From assembly GCF_022829605.1 (NCBI RefSeq), contig NZ_JAKSYD010000235.1, positions 19,256 to 83,255 on the forward strand: DNA of 64,000 nucleotides, written 5' to 3'. Positions 28,295-37,700 of this stretch are shown piece after piece. The notes under the pieces were generated by a model. The model was not told the DNA's origin. It saw only the letters and a program-made list of their open reading frames with translations, and did not search any database. A program made the translations under genes and the position numbers. Source of the stretch: Methylobacterium sp. E-065. GTDB taxonomy: Bacteria; Pseudomonadota; Alphaproteobacteria; Rhizobiales; Beijerinckiaceae. How positions within the stretch are numbered: position 1 is the stretch's first letter; every line of letters starts with the position of its first letter.

Positions 28295-31039
28295 ATGCCT
28301 GCTCCGAAGAAATCGCGCGCCGCGTCCGTGTCGAGCACGTCCGCCAAGGCGTCGAAGCCCGAGCTGAAGCCGCTCGACACCTATCTCGCCGCGCTGCTGA
28401 ACCCGGCGCTCAACCGCAACAGGCCGGCGCCGATCGAGGCGCCGCCCGAGCCGCCCGCGCGCCCGGGCAAGCCCAAGGGGCGCGGCGGCAAGGGCGGGAC
28501 TCCGCAAGCCGCCACGCGCCGGGCGGAGATCGCCCGCGACGGCTTCGCGGAGGCACCGCAGGCCGGCTACGCGCTGGGCGATGCCGCGGATGTCGATCCG
28601 CGCCTCGCACAGGCCCTCGGACTGACCCCGCCCGAGGACGGGCCGGCGCCGGAAGGCGCCGACCTGCCCGATCCCGGCGGCGATGGCGGCGCTTCGGCGA
28701 CGGTCTCGGCCCTGGAGCGGCTGCTCATCGAGGGCAACCCGCTGTTCAAGGACGGCCAGACCTGGGTGCCGCACCGGCCGGATCGGCCGCAGAAATCCGA
28801 GGGAGGCCTCAGGTTCACGCTGAAATCCGAGTTCACGCCGGCCGGCGACCAGCCCAGGGCCATCGCCGAACTGGTCTCCGGCGTGCAGGCCCATGAGCGC
28901 GATCAGGTGCTGCTCGGCGTCACCGGCTCGGGCAAGACCTTCACGATGGCCAAGATCATCGAGGAGACCCAGCGCCCCGCCCTGATCCTGGCGCCCAACA
29001 AGACGCTGGCGGCGCAGCTCTACGGGGAATTCAAGTCGTTCTTCCCCGACAACGCCGTGGAATATTTCGTCTCCTATTACGATTACTACCAGCCCGAGGC
29101 CTATGTGCCGCGCTCGGACACGTTCATCGAGAAGGAATCCTCGATCAACGAGCAGATCGACCGGATGCGCCACTCCGCGACCCGCGCCCTGCTGGAGCGG
29201 GACGACGTGATCATCGTCGCCTCGGTCTCGTGCATCTACGGTATCGGCTCGGTCGAGACCTACACGGCGATGTCGTTCACCGTGTCCCTCGGCGAGCGGA
29301 TCGAGCAGCGCCAGCTGATCGCCGATCTCGTGGCCCTGCAGTACAAGCGGATCCAGTCCGATTTCGCCCGCGGCACCTTCCGGGTACGCGGCGATTCGAT
29401 CGAGCTGTGGCCGGCCCACTTGGAGGATCGCGGCTGGCGCATCGGCCTGTTCGGCGACGAGATTGAGAGCATCGTCGAGTTCGACCCGCTCACCGGCAAG
29501 ACCCTCTCCGAACTGAAGTTCGTGAAGGTCTACGCCAACTCGCACTACGTCACGCCGCGCCCGACGCTGCAGCAGGCGATCAAGGGCATCAAGAACGAGC
29601 TGAACGGCCGGATCGAGGAGCTGACCAAGATGGGCCGGCTGATCGAGGCGCAACGCATCGACCAGCGCTGCACCTTCGACATCGAGATGATCGAGGCCAC
29701 CGGCGCCTGCAACGGCATCGAGAACTATTCCCGCTATCTCACCGGGCGGAAACCTGGCGAGCCGCCACCGACGCTGTTCGAATATCTGCCCGACAACGCG
29801 CTCGTTTTCACCGACGAGAGCCACGTCACGGTGCCGCAAATCGGCGGCATGTACCGGGGCGACTTCCGCCGCAAGGCGACGCTGGCCGAATACGGCTTCC
29901 GGCTGCCCTCCTGTCTCGATAACCGCCCGCTCCGCTTCGAGGAGTGGGACGCGATGCGGCCGATGACGGTCCACGTCTCGGCGACGCCCGGCAAGTGGGA
30001 GATGGAGCAGACCGGCGGCGTGTTCGCCGAGCAGGTGATCCGCCCGACCGGCCTCGTCGATCCGGTGATCGAGATCCGCCCGGCGCGCTCCCAGGTCGAC
30101 GACCTGCTGGGCGAGGTGCGCGAGGTGGCGCAGGCCGGCTACCGGACGCTGGTCACGACGCTGACCAAGCGCATGGCCGAGGATCTGACCGAGTACCTGC
30201 ACGAGAACGGCGTGCGGGTGCGCTACATGCACTCCGACATCGACACGCTGGAGCGGATCGAGATCATCCGCGACCTGCGGCTCGGCGCCTTCGACGTGCT
30301 GATCGGCATCAACCTGCTGCGCGAGGGCCTCGACATTCCGGAATGCGCCCTGGTGGCGATCCTCGACGCCGACAAGGAAGGCTTTCTTCGTTCAGAAACG
30401 TCGCTGATCCAGACCATCGGCCGCGCGGCCCGCAACGCCGATGCCCGCTGCATCCTCTATGCGGACAACATCACCGGCTCGATGGAGCGGGCGATGGCCG
30501 AGACCGAGCGCCGCCGCGTCAAGCAGCTCGCCTACAACGCGGAGCACGGCATCACGCCGCAGAGCGTGAAGCGCGGCATCGCCGACATCCTGAGCAGCGT
30601 GTTCGAGCGCGACCACGTCCAGGTCGATACCGGGCTCGCCAAGGATGCGGTCACGATCGGCCATAACCTCAAGGCCGTGATGGCGGATCTGGAGAAGCGG
30701 ATGCGCACGGCCGCCGCGGATCTCGACTTCGAGGAGGCGGCCCGCCTGCGCGACGAGCTCAAGCGGCTTCAGGCGACCGAGCTCCTGGTCTCGGACGACC
30801 CGATGGCCCGGCAGGGCGACGTGGAGCGCGAGGCCGGCAAGTTCGGCCGGAAAGCCCCGCGCGGGGCAGGGGGAAGCCGCATTTCCAAGCCCGACCTCGA
30901 CAATATGGGCCCCGGCACCGACCGCGAGATGCCGGCCAACGCGGTGCCGTGGCAGGAGCGGCCCAAGCCTCGCTCGACCCAGGGGCTCGGCGGCCAGAAG
31001 CCGAAATACAAGGGCGGCGGCGGTCGCAAGCGGGGCTGA
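28295..31039 (+). CDS. uvrB: Excinuclease ABC subunit UvrB
   Basis: Damage-verifying helicase of nucleotide excision repair. The 914-residue protein holds Walker A GVTGSGKT (208-215), the beta-hairpin region YYDYYQPEAYVPRSDTFIEK, helicase motifs DESHVT, GINLLREGLDIPE and QTIGRAARN, and the C-terminal UVR motif MRTAAADLDFEEAARLRDEL that binds UvrC. The first ~185 residues are a low-complexity Pro/Ala/Lys-rich extension, followed by a short YxxxL-type spacer, and there is a basic Gly-rich tail; E. coli UvrB is 673 residues. Start chosen at 28295 (MPAPKKSRAASVS); an upstream ATG at 28148 is also in frame. Confidence 0.95.
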   Translation: MPAPKKSRAASVSSTSAKASKPELKPLDTYLAALLNPALNRNRPAPIEAPPEPPARPGKPKGRGGKGGTPQAATRRAEIARDGFAEAPQAGYALGDAADVDPRLAQALGLTPPEDGPAPEGADLPDPGGDGGASATVSALERLLIEGNPLFKDGQTWVPHRPDRPQKSEGGLRFTLKSEFTPAGDQPRAIAELVSGVQAHERDQVLLGVTGSGKTFTMAKIIEETQRPALILAPNKTLAAQLYGEFKSFFPDNAVEYFVSYYDYYQPEAYVPRSDTFIEKESSINEQIDRMRHSATRALLERDDVIIVASVSCIYGIGSVETYTAMSFTVSLGERIEQRQLIADLVALQYKRIQSDFARGTFRVRGDSIELWPAHLEDRGWRIGLFGDEIESIVEFDPLTGKTLSELKFVKVYANSHYVTPRPTLQQAIKGIKNELNGRIEELTKMGRLIEAQRIDQRCTFDIEMIEATGACNGIENYSRYLTGRKPGEPPPTLFEYLPDNALVFTDESHVTVPQIGGMYRGDFRRKATLAEYGFRLPSCLDNRPLRFEEWDAMRPMTVHVSATPGKWEMEQTGGVFAEQVIRPTGLVDPVIEIRPARSQVDDLLGEVREVAQAGYRTLVTTLTKRMAEDLTEYLHENGVRVRYMHSDIDTLERIEIIRDLRLGAFDVLIGINLLREGLDIPECALVAILDADKEGFLRSETSLIQTIGRAARNADARCILYADNITGSMERAMAETERRRVKQLAYNAEHGITPQSVKRGIADILSSVFERDHVQVDTGLAKDAVTIGHNLKAVMADLEKRMRTAAADLDFEEAARLRDELKRLQATELLVSDDPMARQGDVEREAGKFGRKAPRGAGGSRISKPDLDNMGPGTDREMPANAVPWQERPKPRSTQGLGGQKPKYKGGGGRKRG

Positions 31040-31057
31040 CCGGCCGCCTCCGCGGTC

Positions 31058-31264
31058 TCAGGCGGCCTCGATATCGCGGTGCCGGGCAGCCTCCGACGCA
31101 TCCATGATGGCCTGCGCGATGCAGGCTACGAGGGCATGGCACGCCTCGTCATAGGCATGGGGATCCGCCCGAACGGCTGCCTCCGCGATATCGCCTACCC
31201 GGTCCCGGGCGATCTGGCGCGCGAGGCGCAGCGCATCGGCATAGGGCTCATAAGGACGGGGCAT
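31058..31264 (-). CDS. Small helical protein, function unknown
   Basis: A 68-residue, probably all-helical protein (MPRPYEPYADALRLARQIARD...). It has no signal peptide or transmembrane helix; hydrophobic residues recur every three to four positions in two helices, and the middle carries two cysteines (EACHALVACIAQAIMD). No family recognised. It is convergent with uvrB. Confidence 0.55.
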   Translation of the reverse strand: MPRPYEPYADALRLARQIARDRVGDIAEAAVRADPHAYDEACHALVACIAQAIMDASEAARHRDIEAA

Positions 31265-31418
31265 CGTCGCTCCGGAAAAACCGGGCCGTCACGGACCGAG
31301 TGGCCGCTGCAACGAACAGCGCAGCCCAACAGTTCCCAGCACGGGTGGACGCGGATGACGCACCGGCCCGGATCGGCCCAAGACCTTCAAACCTCGAAAC
31401 CATCCCAGCGAAGACGCG

Positions 31419-31952
31419 ATGACAGCCGAGACCAACGCACGCCCCGCCCTCGACGACGACACCCTGGCCTTCGCGGCCCGGGTCTTCCAGTACGCCCGGA
31501 TGGGCCACGCCGAAGAGCTCGCGGAGCTGTTCGGCCAGGGGCTTCCGGCGAACCTGCGCAACGACAAGGGCGACAGCCTGCTGATGCTGGCCGCCTATAA
31601 CGGGCAGGCCGAGGCGACCCGGGTGATCCTGGAAGCCGGCGGCGACCCGGAACTCGCCAACGACCGCGGCCAGACCCCGCTCGCCGGCGTGGCCTTCAAG
31701 AACGATCTGGCGATCGCGCGGCTGCTGCTGCAGCACGGGGCCACGGTCGATGGCACCGGCGACGGCACCCGCACCGCCCTGATGACGGCGGCCATGTTCG
31801 ACCGGACCGAGATGGTCGACCTGCTGCTCCAGCACGGGGCCGACCCGGACCGGCGCGACGGCTCCGGCCAGAGCGCCGCCGACATGGCCCGGGCCATGGG
31901 CGCGCAGGCGACGCCGGGTCAGCTCGACGGGGCGGCGCGGCCGGCAGGGTGA
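31419..31952 (+). CDS. Ankyrin-repeat protein
   Basis: A 177-residue cytosolic protein with four ankyrin-type repeats between residues 20 and 160. Consensus elements are DSLLMLAAYNGQAEATRVIL, GADPELAN-type turns (written GGDPELANDRGQTPL), IARLLLQHGATVDGTG and MVDLLLQHGADPDRRDGSGQ. It is likely a protein-binding scaffold; the partner is unknown. Short ankyrin proteins like this are common near catalase or stress genes in Proteobacteria, but no such neighbour is here. Confidence 0.85.
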   Translation: MTAETNARPALDDDTLAFAARVFQYARMGHAEELAELFGQGLPANLRNDKGDSLLMLAAYNGQAEATRVILEAGGDPELANDRGQTPLAGVAFKNDLAIARLLLQHGATVDGTGDGTRTALMTAAMFDRTEMVDLLLQHGADPDRRDGSGQSAADMARAMGAQATPGQLDGAARPAG

Positions 31953-31954
31953 GC

Positions 31955-32302
31955 TCAGCCGGGATCGACCGGTGCTTCGTTGTTCGGCACGACTGCAAGG
32001 CTGAAGCCGAGCGCGGCGACAACCCGCTGCACGGTCTCGAGACTCGGATTGCCGGTTTGCGAAAGGGCCTTGTATAGGCTCTCGCGCCCGAGGCCGGTGG
32101 CTTCGGCGACGGCCGACATGCGTCCGGCGCGGGCGACATCGCCCAACGCCCGGCGGAAAGCCGCCGGGTCCTTCTCTTCCAGAGCGGCTGAGAGGTAGGC
32201 AGCCGCATCCTCGGGCGAGCGGAGATGCAGCGCGATTTCGAAGGGCCGCGTCGGGGTCTTCGGAGGGGACTCGGAAGGGGACTCGGAAGCCGCCATGGGC
32301 AT
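31955..32302 (-). CDS. Antitoxin with helix-turn-helix (HI1420/HigA type)
   Basis: A 115-residue protein with a disordered N-terminal arm rich in Ser and Pro, then DAAAYLSAALEEKDPAAFRRAL and an HTH core (MSAVAEATGLGRESLYKALS, GNPSLETVQRVVAALGFSL). This pattern is that of the addiction-module antidote family that follows a RelE-like toxin. The toxin gene lies four bases upstream on the same strand. It should neutralise the toxin and repress the pair. Confidence 0.85.
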   Translation of the reverse strand: MPMAASESPSESPPKTPTRPFEIALHLRSPEDAAAYLSAALEEKDPAAFRRALGDVARAGRMSAVAEATGLGRESLYKALSQTGNPSLETVQRVVAALGFSLAVVPNNEAPVDPG

Positions 32303-32306
32303 ATCC

Positions 32307-32633
32307 TCAAACTGTCAATGCGAGTTCACGAGCCCGCGCGATATCGCGCGCTTGGCTACCCTTGTCGCCGCCGCACAGCAGGATCACGATCGTGCCATCG
32401 TCCCGCTGGACGAAATAGATGCGGTAGCCCGGACCGCTATCGATCTTCATCTCGCTGACCCCGCCACCGACAGGGGCGACCGTCCCTGGGTTGCCCTCCT
32501 GGAACCGAACGATCCGCCGGAGGATTCTCGCTCGGCCGACGCGGTCGCGCAGGCCTTCGATCCACTGATCGAAGTAAGCCGTCGTCACGATCCGCGGCAC
32601 TTGGAAAGTATCCCATAAGATACGTCTCGCCAC
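32307..32633 (-). CDS. RelE/ParE-family toxin (HI1419-like)
   Basis: A 108-residue protein of the type II toxin family usually annotated as 'addiction module killer protein'. Family features are FDQWIEGLRDRVGRARILRRIVRF, EGNPGTVAPVGGGVSEMKI, the GPGYRIYFVQRDDGTIVILLCGGDK core and a C-terminal helix. The toxin precedes the antitoxin, as in HigBA-type pairs. The start is the first ATG; a shorter start (VPRIVTTAY) is also possible. No ribosomal RNA cleavage residues can be confirmed by eye. Confidence 0.83.
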   Translation of the reverse strand: MARRILWDTFQVPRIVTTAYFDQWIEGLRDRVGRARILRRIVRFQEGNPGTVAPVGGGVSEMKIDSGPGYRIYFVQRDDGTIVILLCGGDKGSQARDIARARELALTV

Positions 32634-32709
32634 AAAGCCATCAACGCCGAAGCGGGCGATCGTCCAACGCCGGCACGGGCAGCCGCGCGAACCCGGGAGA
32701 TGAAACGCC

Positions 32710-34479
32710 GTGCCTCATCACGCCATCCTGAGGGGTAGGGGATGCTACCTGGCTTGCCTGGCGCTGTTCGCCACGCCGCTCGCGGCTTCCGCCACCGAGA
32801 CGCCCTGGCCAGCCTTCGGGCATGATTCCAGCAACCGCAATTTTTCCGAGCTGACCCAGATCGACCGCGATTCGGTCGCTCGCTTACGCCCCGCCTGGAT
32901 CTTCCAGACGGGCGTGACCGGCTACTTCCAGGCCCAGCCCGTCATGGTGGACGGGACGCTCTTCCTCTCCACCACGCAGAACAACGTCGCGGCCCTCGAC
33001 GCGAAGACCGGCAAGCCGCTCTGGACCTACACCCACAAGCCGCGCACGGAAAAAATCTTCGGGCCGCCGTCCAACCGCGGGCTCGCGGTCTCCGGCGGGC
33101 TCGTCTTCGAGGCGACCATGGACGGGCGGCTGATCGCGCTGGACGCGAAGACCGGCACGATGGTCTGGGACAAGGAGGCGGTCCGCCCGGAGGAGGGCGA
33201 GACCGAGACCGCCTCCGGCCTGGCGGCCACACTCGGCGGCAAGCCGGTGCAGGGGTCGAGCCGGCTCGGCTTCAAGATGCCGCCGCTCGTCGCCGACGGG
33301 CTGGTGATCATTGGCGTCACCGGCGCCGGCTATGGCCTCCATATCGAGGATGCGGCGGGCGGCCTCGACGGCGGCGCGGTGGTCGGGATCGAGGGCGGCT
33401 ATGGCCGACGCGGCTGGCTCGCCGCCTACGATGCCAAGACCGGGGAGGAGCGCTGGCGCTGGTACGTCACACCCTCGGAGAGCTGGGAGGGTGGCTTCGT
33501 GGAGAAGACCGCCGACGGCACGCCGCTTCACCGGGACATCGCCGCTGAGAAGGCCGCGGCCCCCGCCAACCGCGACGCGTGGCGTGTCGGCGGCGGCTCA
33601 CTCTGGATGACACCGGCCTACGATGCCGATCTCGGCCTGATCTTCCTCGGCACCGGCAACCCGGCACCGCAGAATTTCGGCCTGTCGCGGCCGGGGGACA
33701 ACCTCTACACGATGTGCCTCGTCGCCCTCGACGTGAAAACGGGCAAGCTGCGCTGGTACTATCAGCAGGTGCCGCACGACGAGTGGGGCTACGACGTCGC
33801 CGCGCCGCCCTTCCTGCTCGATGGCCCGAACGGCACCAAGGCCGTGGCCTCGGCGAGCAAGACCGGCTGGATCTACGTCCACGACCGCGCGACTGGGAAG
33901 CTGCTGGAGCGCTCGGCGCCGCTCCTCGACCAGAAGAACCTGTTCGCGCCGCCGACGCCGCAGGGCACCGTCGTGGCGCCCGGGCCCCTCGGCGCGGTCT
34001 CGTGGCCGCCGACCGCTTATGACGGGCGGCTGGCCTACGTGCAGGTCCGCCACGGAGCGACGACCTACACGGTGAAGACCGTGCCGGCCGCCGCGGGGCG
34101 GCCGGAGATCCGCTACACCGAGACCGGCGAGGCCAAGGGCGAGCCGTCCTTCAGCACGCTCACCGCCGTCGATCTCAACCACGGCGGCAAGATCGCGTGG
34201 TCGGTGCGGTCGGCGAGCCGGCTTTCGGGGGGTACTTTGGCGACCGCGGGCGGTCTCGTCTTCTCCGGCGAGGAGGATGGAAATCTGGACGCCCACGACG
34301 CGCGCGACGGCCGCGTGCTCTGGCGATTCCAGTGCGGCGCGGGGATCAGCGGACCGGCCATGACGTACGCGCTCGACGGCAAGCAATACGTGGCGGTGGC
34401 GGCGGGCGGCGCGTCCTACACCAAGGCGTCGGGCTTCGGGACCGGCGACGCAGTGCTGGTCTTCGCACTGCCCGATTGA
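32710..34479 (+). CDS. Periplasmic PQQ-dependent dehydrogenase-like quinoprotein
   Basis: Eight-bladed propeller of the quinoprotein alcohol/glucose dehydrogenase type, 589 residues, with a signal peptide (CYLACLALFATPLAASA). Recurring tryptophan-docking motifs such as ALDAKTGKPLWTY, AYDAKTGEERWRWY and ALDVKTGKLRWYYQ mark the blades. The active-site region has FLGTGNPAPQN, RPGDNLYT and PHDEWGYD, and the end has YALDGKQYVAVAAGG. The adjacent Cys-Cys pair of classical methanol and ethanol dehydrogenases is missing, and there is no haem-binding CXXCH, so substrate and electron acceptor are uncertain. GTG start. Confidence 0.85.
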   Translation: MPHHAILRGRGCYLACLALFATPLAASATETPWPAFGHDSSNRNFSELTQIDRDSVARLRPAWIFQTGVTGYFQAQPVMVDGTLFLSTTQNNVAALDAKTGKPLWTYTHKPRTEKIFGPPSNRGLAVSGGLVFEATMDGRLIALDAKTGTMVWDKEAVRPEEGETETASGLAATLGGKPVQGSSRLGFKMPPLVADGLVIIGVTGAGYGLHIEDAAGGLDGGAVVGIEGGYGRRGWLAAYDAKTGEERWRWYVTPSESWEGGFVEKTADGTPLHRDIAAEKAAAPANRDAWRVGGGSLWMTPAYDADLGLIFLGTGNPAPQNFGLSRPGDNLYTMCLVALDVKTGKLRWYYQQVPHDEWGYDVAAPPFLLDGPNGTKAVASASKTGWIYVHDRATGKLLERSAPLLDQKNLFAPPTPQGTVVAPGPLGAVSWPPTAYDGRLAYVQVRHGATTYTVKTVPAAAGRPEIRYTETGEAKGEPSFSTLTAVDLNHGGKIAWSVRSASRLSGGTLATAGGLVFSGEEDGNLDAHDARDGRVLWRFQCGAGISGPAMTYALDGKQYVAVAAGGASYTKASGFGTGDAVLVFALPD

Positions 34480-34535
34480 CCACGGCCGAGCTTGACCGGA
34501 AGAATTCGAGCCATAGGCGGGGACTCTTCCGGACC

Positions 34536-34964
34536 ATGACAGAGGCGCAGAGCGCGGGCGACCGGGCGGAGGCCCAGCCGACGGATCGCGGGCCGCCGGT
34601 GATCCGCACCATCGCGATGCCGGCCGACACCAACCCGGCCGGCGACATCTTCGGCGGCTGGCTGATGGCCCAGATGGATCTGGCCGCCGGCAATGTCGCC
34701 GCGCGGCGCTCGCGTGGGCGCTGCGCCACCGTCGCGGTCGACGCGATCACCTTCCATCACCCGGTCTTCGTGGGCGACGAGGTCAGCCTCTACGCGTGGC
34801 TCGTCCAGGTCGGGCGCTCGTCCCTGCGCATCCAGGTCGAGGTCTGGCGGCGCGAGCGGGCCAGCGAGGCGACCATGAAGGTGACGGAGGCGACCTTCAC
34901 CTTCGTGGCGATCGGCGACGACCGCCGCCCGCGGGCGGTGCCGCCGGAGGTGGTGGGGCGCTGA
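34536..34964 (+). CDS. Acyl-CoA thioesterase (YciA-like hotdog)
   Basis: Hydrolyses acyl-CoA to the free acid and CoA. The 142-residue protein has a single hotdog domain with the family's PADTNPAGDIFGGWLMAQMDLAAG element carrying the active-site Asp region, AVDAITFHHPVFVGDEVSLYA and a C-terminal strand EATFTFVAIGDD. The ATG at 34536 removes a long non-homologous upstream extension. It follows the quinoprotein gene by 56 bases on the same strand; no functional link is evident. Confidence 0.9.
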   Translation: MTEAQSAGDRAEAQPTDRGPPVIRTIAMPADTNPAGDIFGGWLMAQMDLAAGNVAARRSRGRCATVAVDAITFHHPVFVGDEVSLYAWLVQVGRSSLRIQVEVWRRERASEATMKVTEATFTFVAIGDDRRPRAVPPEVVGR

Positions 34965-35128
34965 GCCTGGCAGCAGAGCCGTCGGCGGCATCCCCGGCCC
35001 GATCCGCGGATCGCCTCTTACCCACGTTGGCCCGGATCGCGCATGATGTCGATCAGTTCGGCTTTCGCAGCGCTGCCGGTTCGGCGCGCGTGGCCGGCGG
35101 CCGCACGTCCAGGGATCGGAACCACACG

Positions 35129-36262
35129 ATGGCGCAGCGGTCGGGACACGACTTCAAGTTCGGCATCGAGGAGGAGTTCTTCCTCGCCAGCGCCCGTTCG
35201 CGGGGCGCGCCGCGCGCGTCGATCCAGGGTTTCCACGACGCGGCCAAACGTCTGGGTTCGGTCGAGCGGGAACTCCTCGAAAACGAGGTGGAGATCTGTT
35301 CGAAGCCGACGGCGAGCGTCGATGAGGCACGGGCGGCGCTCGGCGACCTGCGCGACAAGCTCCAAGCGACCGCCCGCGCGCACGGGCTCAAGCTGTTCGC
35401 CGCCGGCACGCACCCCACCGCAATCTGGTCGATCCAGAAGGAGACGGACAAGCCGCGCTACCGCGGGATGATGGACGACCTTCAGATCACCGGGCGACGC
35501 TCCGTGGTCGCCGGCATGCACGTCCATGTCGAGGTGCCGCGCCCCGAGAAGCGGGTCGACATCATGCGGCGGATCTATCCGTTCCTGCCGCTGCTGCTGG
35601 CCCTCTCGACGTCCTCGCCGTTCTATGACCGCCGTCGCACCGGCCTGCACGGCTACCGGTTGCGGGCCTACGCCGAGTTGCCGCGCACCGGCCTCCCCGA
35701 GCTGTTCGACGACGACGCCGATTACGCCCGGTATGTCCGGATCATGACCACAGCGGGTGCCGTGCCCGATCCGACGTACTTCTGGTGGCACATCCGTCCA
35801 TCGATCCGATACCCGACCCTGGAGCTGCGCGTCGCCGACAGCTGCACGCGGCTGGACGACACCCTGACCGTCGCCCAGCTCTATCGCTGCCTCGTCCGTC
35901 TGCTCGACCGGCGCCCGGACATCCACGCCGGCCTGACCGGCGCCTCGCGCGGGTTCGTGATGGAGAACCTGTGGCGGGCCGAACGCGACGGCACGGGCGC
36001 GTCGCTGATCGACGAGACGGCCGAGCGCGCCGTCTCCGTCACCGAAGCCCTGGACGCACTGCTGGACCTGATCGCCGAGGACGCGGCCGCGCTGGGCTGC
36101 ACGGCACAGGTGGCGCACGCCACCGTGATCGCCCGAAACGGCTCGAGCGCAGCCGGCCAGCTCGCCGCCTACACCACCGCCCGCGACGGCGGCGCCAGCG
36201 AGGGCGGGGCGTTGAAAGCGGTCATCGATTGGCTTGCACGGGAGACGGCGCCCCTGGGCTGA
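35129..36262 (+). CDS. Carboxylate-amine ligase (YbdK/GCS2 family)
   Basis: ATP-grasp-like enzyme of the glutamate-cysteine ligase 2 family that forms gamma-glutamyl bonds; the exact acceptor is unknown for YbdK-type members. The 377-residue protein shows FGIEEEFFLAS at the N-terminus, ENEVEICSKP, VVAGMHVHVEVP and the C-terminal YPTLELRVADSCTRLDDT. It starts at the ATG at 35129; upstream sequence in frame has no homology. Because EgtB needs gamma-glutamylcysteine or cysteine, this could matter for thiol supply, but the distance from egtBD makes this only a suggestion. Confidence 0.85.
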   Translation: MAQRSGHDFKFGIEEEFFLASARSRGAPRASIQGFHDAAKRLGSVERELLENEVEICSKPTASVDEARAALGDLRDKLQATARAHGLKLFAAGTHPTAIWSIQKETDKPRYRGMMDDLQITGRRSVVAGMHVHVEVPRPEKRVDIMRRIYPFLPLLLALSTSSPFYDRRRTGLHGYRLRAYAELPRTGLPELFDDDADYARYVRIMTTAGAVPDPTYFWWHIRPSIRYPTLELRVADSCTRLDDTLTVAQLYRCLVRLLDRRPDIHAGLTGASRGFVMENLWRAERDGTGASLIDETAERAVSVTEALDALLDLIAEDAAALGCTAQVAHATVIARNGSSAAGQLAAYTTARDGGASEGGALKAVIDWLARETAPLG

Positions 36263-36310
36263 CCGATCGATTGAGAGCGGTGAACGGGTCGCGACAGGGC
36301 CGTATTTTCC

Positions 36311-37636
36311 TCACCCCGCCGCCAGCGGGTAGCGCGTCCGCAGGCGCAGGCCGAACACCGCCATCATGAAGAGGCAGCAGGTGGCGTTGTTGCCGTTCCA
36401 CAGCACCGTCTCGAACGAGGCCGAGACCAGCCCGAGGAACCACAGCCGCAGGAACAGCATCGTCTCCGCGTCGAGCCGGGCGCCGCCGGCCACGCGCTGC
36501 AGATCGCGCATCGGCGCGAGCACGAAGGCCGCCACGGTCAGCACGAGGAAGGGCAGGCCGCCGATCAGCGCCGTGTCGAGATAGGCGTTGTGGGCGTGAT
36601 CGACGGTGTTGACCCAGGTCACCTCTTCGGAGCCGCCATACATGGTCCGCTCGGTCATCCAGAACGCGCCGATCCCCCAGCCGCGCCAGGGGCGGATCAG
36701 GATATTGTCGATGGCGAACTGCCAGATCTCGCTGCGGCCGGTGAAGGTCGCGTCGGTCAGCAGCGACCCGACCGCCTCCTGGATCGGCGGCACCAGCACC
36801 GAGCCGATCGAGACCAGCGAGAACCCGACCACCGGGCCCAGCAGCAGGAGGCGCCGGGCGAACCCGCCCGTCAGCACCTGACAGAGACCCGTGACGCCGA
36901 GGATCACCGGCAGCAGCAGGATGGCGGTCTTGGAGCCGCTCGCCAGCAGGAACCCGCCCGCCAGCAGCACGATGGCCCAGCCGAGGAACCGGTTGGCGGC
37001 CGTGGCGACGTAGAGGCCGACGATCACCAGGATCACCATGGCGGCGCCGGCTTCGTTCTTCTGCGGGAAGATCCCACGCCAGAGGCCCGGATGGCTCGGA
37101 TCGGAATTGACGTCGAAGGCCGAATGGATGGCGAGGCTCGGCACGAAGGCGACCGCCAGATAGGACGAGAGCACGATCACCAGGGCCGCCCCGGCGAGGC
37201 TCAGGGCGAGCTGCCGCGGCGACCGGGCGACGATCAGAACCCCCGCCGAGAGCATCGCGGCGATCACGAACAGCGCCAGCCGACGCAGCGACAGGCTCGG
37301 CTCGATGGACAGCAGCGTCGTCAGGCCGAGCCAGACGGCACAGAGCACGAGCGGCCGGGTCATCAGCGGTTGGAGGTGCCGGACGCCGATCCGACGGATC
37401 GCCAATGCCATGGCGGTGCCGGCGGAGAGGAACAGCACCTGGGTCAGCAGGCTCCCGTCCTCGGAGGCCGCCAGGATCGACCGGTCGGACAGGTCCTTCA
37501 GCCAGACGTGGTTCCAGAGCAGGACGAAGACCGCCCCGTTGAGGAGCACGCGCAAAACGTCCGGCACGTCGCGGCCTGCGAGGCCGCGCTGCCGTCCGTC
37601 AGCCGGGATGCCAATTGCCGCGTCCGCAGAAGCCAT
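36311..37636 (-). CDS. O-antigen ligase/polymerase-like membrane protein
   Basis: Polytopic inner-membrane protein of 441 residues and about eleven helices, belonging to the Wzy/WaaL (O-antigen ligase) group. It would polymerise or transfer polyprenyl-linked glycans at the periplasmic face. The large loop has SDPSHPGLWRGIFPQKNEAG and the later SEIWQFAIDNILIRPWRGWG and HAHNAYLDTALIGG, the typical WaaL-like stretch with conserved Arg and His. The start at 37636 is selected; a longer frame to 37807 runs into the palindromic repeat and must be false. No other polysaccharide genes are adjacent. Confidence 0.85.
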   Translation of the reverse strand: MASADAAIGIPADGRQRGLAGRDVPDVLRVLLNGAVFVLLWNHVWLKDLSDRSILAASEDGSLLTQVLFLSAGTAMALAIRRIGVRHLQPLMTRPLVLCAVWLGLTTLLSIEPSLSLRRLALFVIAAMLSAGVLIVARSPRQLALSLAGAALVIVLSSYLAVAFVPSLAIHSAFDVNSDPSHPGLWRGIFPQKNEAGAAMVILVIVGLYVATAANRFLGWAIVLLAGGFLLASGSKTAILLLPVILGVTGLCQVLTGGFARRLLLLGPVVGFSLVSIGSVLVPPIQEAVGSLLTDATFTGRSEIWQFAIDNILIRPWRGWGIGAFWMTERTMYGGSEEVTWVNTVDHAHNAYLDTALIGGLPFLVLTVAAFVLAPMRDLQRVAGGARLDAETMLFLRLWFLGLVSASFETVLWNGNNATCCLFMMAVFGLRLRTRYPLAAG

Positions 37637-37700
37637 GTCGTCCCACCGCTGAACCTGCGACCCGTCAGGTCCCACCAAGCGGCCGGGTCGTCCCACCCAT

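Noticed and set aside
28106..30232. 708-residue open frame on minus, opposite uvrB
   Set aside because: Mirror frame of uvrB with no family features.
32710..32760. Fragment of the palindromic repeat (CATCCTGAGG) in the start of the quinoprotein gene
   Set aside because: Only about ten bases match, no second arm, and it lies within the coding signal peptide region.
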